A DNA stretch of 6,109 bases, taken from contig JAEEGW010000122.1 in NCBI GenBank assembly GCA_016280525.1, forward strand, positions 1 to 6,109, given 5' to 3'. This document shows positions 5,298 through 6,109 of this stretch, one piece after another. The notes under the pieces are model-generated. The model made no database searches and was not told the origin of the DNA. It worked only from the letters and a program-made list of their open reading frames with translations. This DNA is from Clostridiales bacterium. Lineage in GTDB: Bacteria; Bacillota; Clostridia; Oscillospirales; CAG-272. The position numbers were made by a program, and so were the translations under genes. The number at the start of each line of letters is the position of its first letter. Position 1 is the first letter of the stretch.

Positions 5298-6109
5298 TTG
5301 AAAAAAGAGCGCGGCGGCATAATAATAGCCGGAAACATCCTGACCGACAGGGTAAAAGTTATAGACGCGTATCCTGACCGGAACATGCTTGCGAATATCG
5401 TATCGGTCTCGGTCGCCGTCGGCGGATGCGTACCGAACACGGCGATAGATCTGGCAAAAATAGACGGATCTCTGCCGGTAGGCGCGGCGGGCAGGACGGG
5501 CGACGACGAAGGCGGAAGATACGTGATCTCCGAACTTCAAAAAAACGGGATAAATACTGAATATATAAAAATATCAGAAACGGAAAAGACGTCTTTTTCC
5601 GACGTTATGAGCGAAGCCGGGACGGGCGAGCGCACGTTTTTCCACTACCGCGGCGCAAACGCCGGATTCTGCCCGGACGATCTGCCCGTTGACGCGCTTG
5701 ACTGCCGCATGCTGCATATAGGATACATAATGCTGCTTGACAGTTTTGACAAAGAAAACGACGAATACGGAACGGAGCTTGCAAAATTCCTCTGCGGAGC
5801 GCAGGCGGCGGGCATAAAAACGTCCGTTGACGCGGTAAGCGACGCAAACGGCGAATTTGCGAAAAAGATTATCCCGGCGCTGAAATATACGGACAACGCT
5901 ATAATGAACGAGACGGAAGCGTGCGGCGCGGCGGGATACGAGCCGAGAAAAAGCGACGGAAGCCTTGATACCGTAAACGTGCGTCTTACCGCGGAAAAAC
6001 TGCTTTCGCACGGCGTGCGCGAGCGCGTTATAATCCATGCGCCGGAAGCGGGTTTCATACTGAATTCAAACGGCGATTTTACAGTTGTGCCGTCGCTTGA
6101 TCTGCCGGA
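5298..6109 (+). CDS. PfkB-family (ribokinase-like) carbohydrate kinase, 3' end outside window
   Basis: The frame is open from the TTG at 5298 to the right edge, giving 270 residues of a PfkB-family kinase, a group that phosphorylates sugars or nucleosides with ATP. Seen in order: the first beta strand with substrate-site aspartate, IIIAGNILTD (8-17); the glycine pair and asparagine of the first family signature, GGCVPNTA (42-49); VGAAGRTGDDEGG (61-73), like the GxxGxDxxG block; TSFSD (98-102) and RTFFHYRGAN (112-121), the lid-side substrate region; and NETE (204-207), the family NE/E motif near the phosphate site. The C-terminal GAGD motif with the catalytic aspartate is not reached, so activity and substrate cannot be judged; family members are about 300-350 aa. 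It starts with TTG, has its own promoter and runs divergently from malQ. Fructokinase, ribokinase or other specificity cannot be told apart here. Confidence 0.87.
   Translation, partial: MKKERGGIIIAGNILTDRVKVIDAYPDRNMLANIVSVSVAVGGCVPNTAIDLAKIDGSLPVGAAGRTGDDEGGRYVISELQKNGINTEYIKISETEKTSFSDVMSEAGTGERTFFHYRGANAGFCPDDLPVDALDCRMLHIGYIMLLDSFDKENDEYGTELAKFLCGAQAAGIKTSVDAVSDANGEFAKKIIPALKYTDNAIMNETEACGAAGYEPRKSDGSLDTVNVRLTAEKLLSHGVRERVIIHAPEAGFILNSNGDFTVVPSLDLP

Noticed and set aside
5220..6058. Several open frames on the - strand opposite the kinase gene
   Set aside because: The + strand frame carries the PfkB motifs; the antisense frames are biased by its GC-rich codons.

Overview
The window reads as a piece of a Gram-positive, anaerobic, gut-type Clostridia (Bacillota) genome. 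The reasons are strong GGAGG Shine-Dalgarno sites, sigma-A promoters with extended -10 elements, a MalF of the Firmicutes type with its extra N-terminal membrane segment, a mixed base composition with frequent ATA isoleucine codons, and an intergenic palindromic repeat of a kind that I recall from many gut Clostridia genomes. Genus or family cannot be fixed from this sequence alone.

Layout. Positions 1-3262 hold the end of a maltose/maltodextrin-type ABC importer operon on the + strand: the C-terminal two thirds of a solute-binding protein (1-833), a MalF-like permease (882-2336) and a MalG-like permease (2333-3262) that overlaps malF by 4 bases. No ATPase gene follows; the operon ends at a rho-independent terminator. 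A convergent intergenic region (3263-3635) holds two inward-facing terminators that share an 18-base module in inverted orientation. Between them sits a 133-bp nested palindromic REP/MITE-like element. On the - strand lies malQ (4-alpha-glucanotransferase, GH77, 490 aa), with its start corrected to 5108. From 5298 to the right edge, on the + strand, is the first 270 codons of a PfkB-family carbohydrate kinase with a TTG start. The 189-bp divergent region between malQ and the kinase holds two good promoters facing away from each other.

How the genes fit together. The lipid-anchored or secreted binding protein would capture malto-oligosaccharides and MalF-MalG would carry them through the membrane, powered by an ATPase encoded elsewhere (in Firmicutes often a shared MsmX/MsmK-type subunit). 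Cytoplasmic MalQ then disproportionates maltodextrins to glucose and longer chains for phosphorylase and glycolysis. The kinase has an unknown substrate and may or may not belong to the same pathway.

The metabolic genes are recognisable and ordinary. The least ordinary part of the window is the convergent intergenic region with its paired terminators and palindromic element. I found no clear sign of a new multi-gene system.
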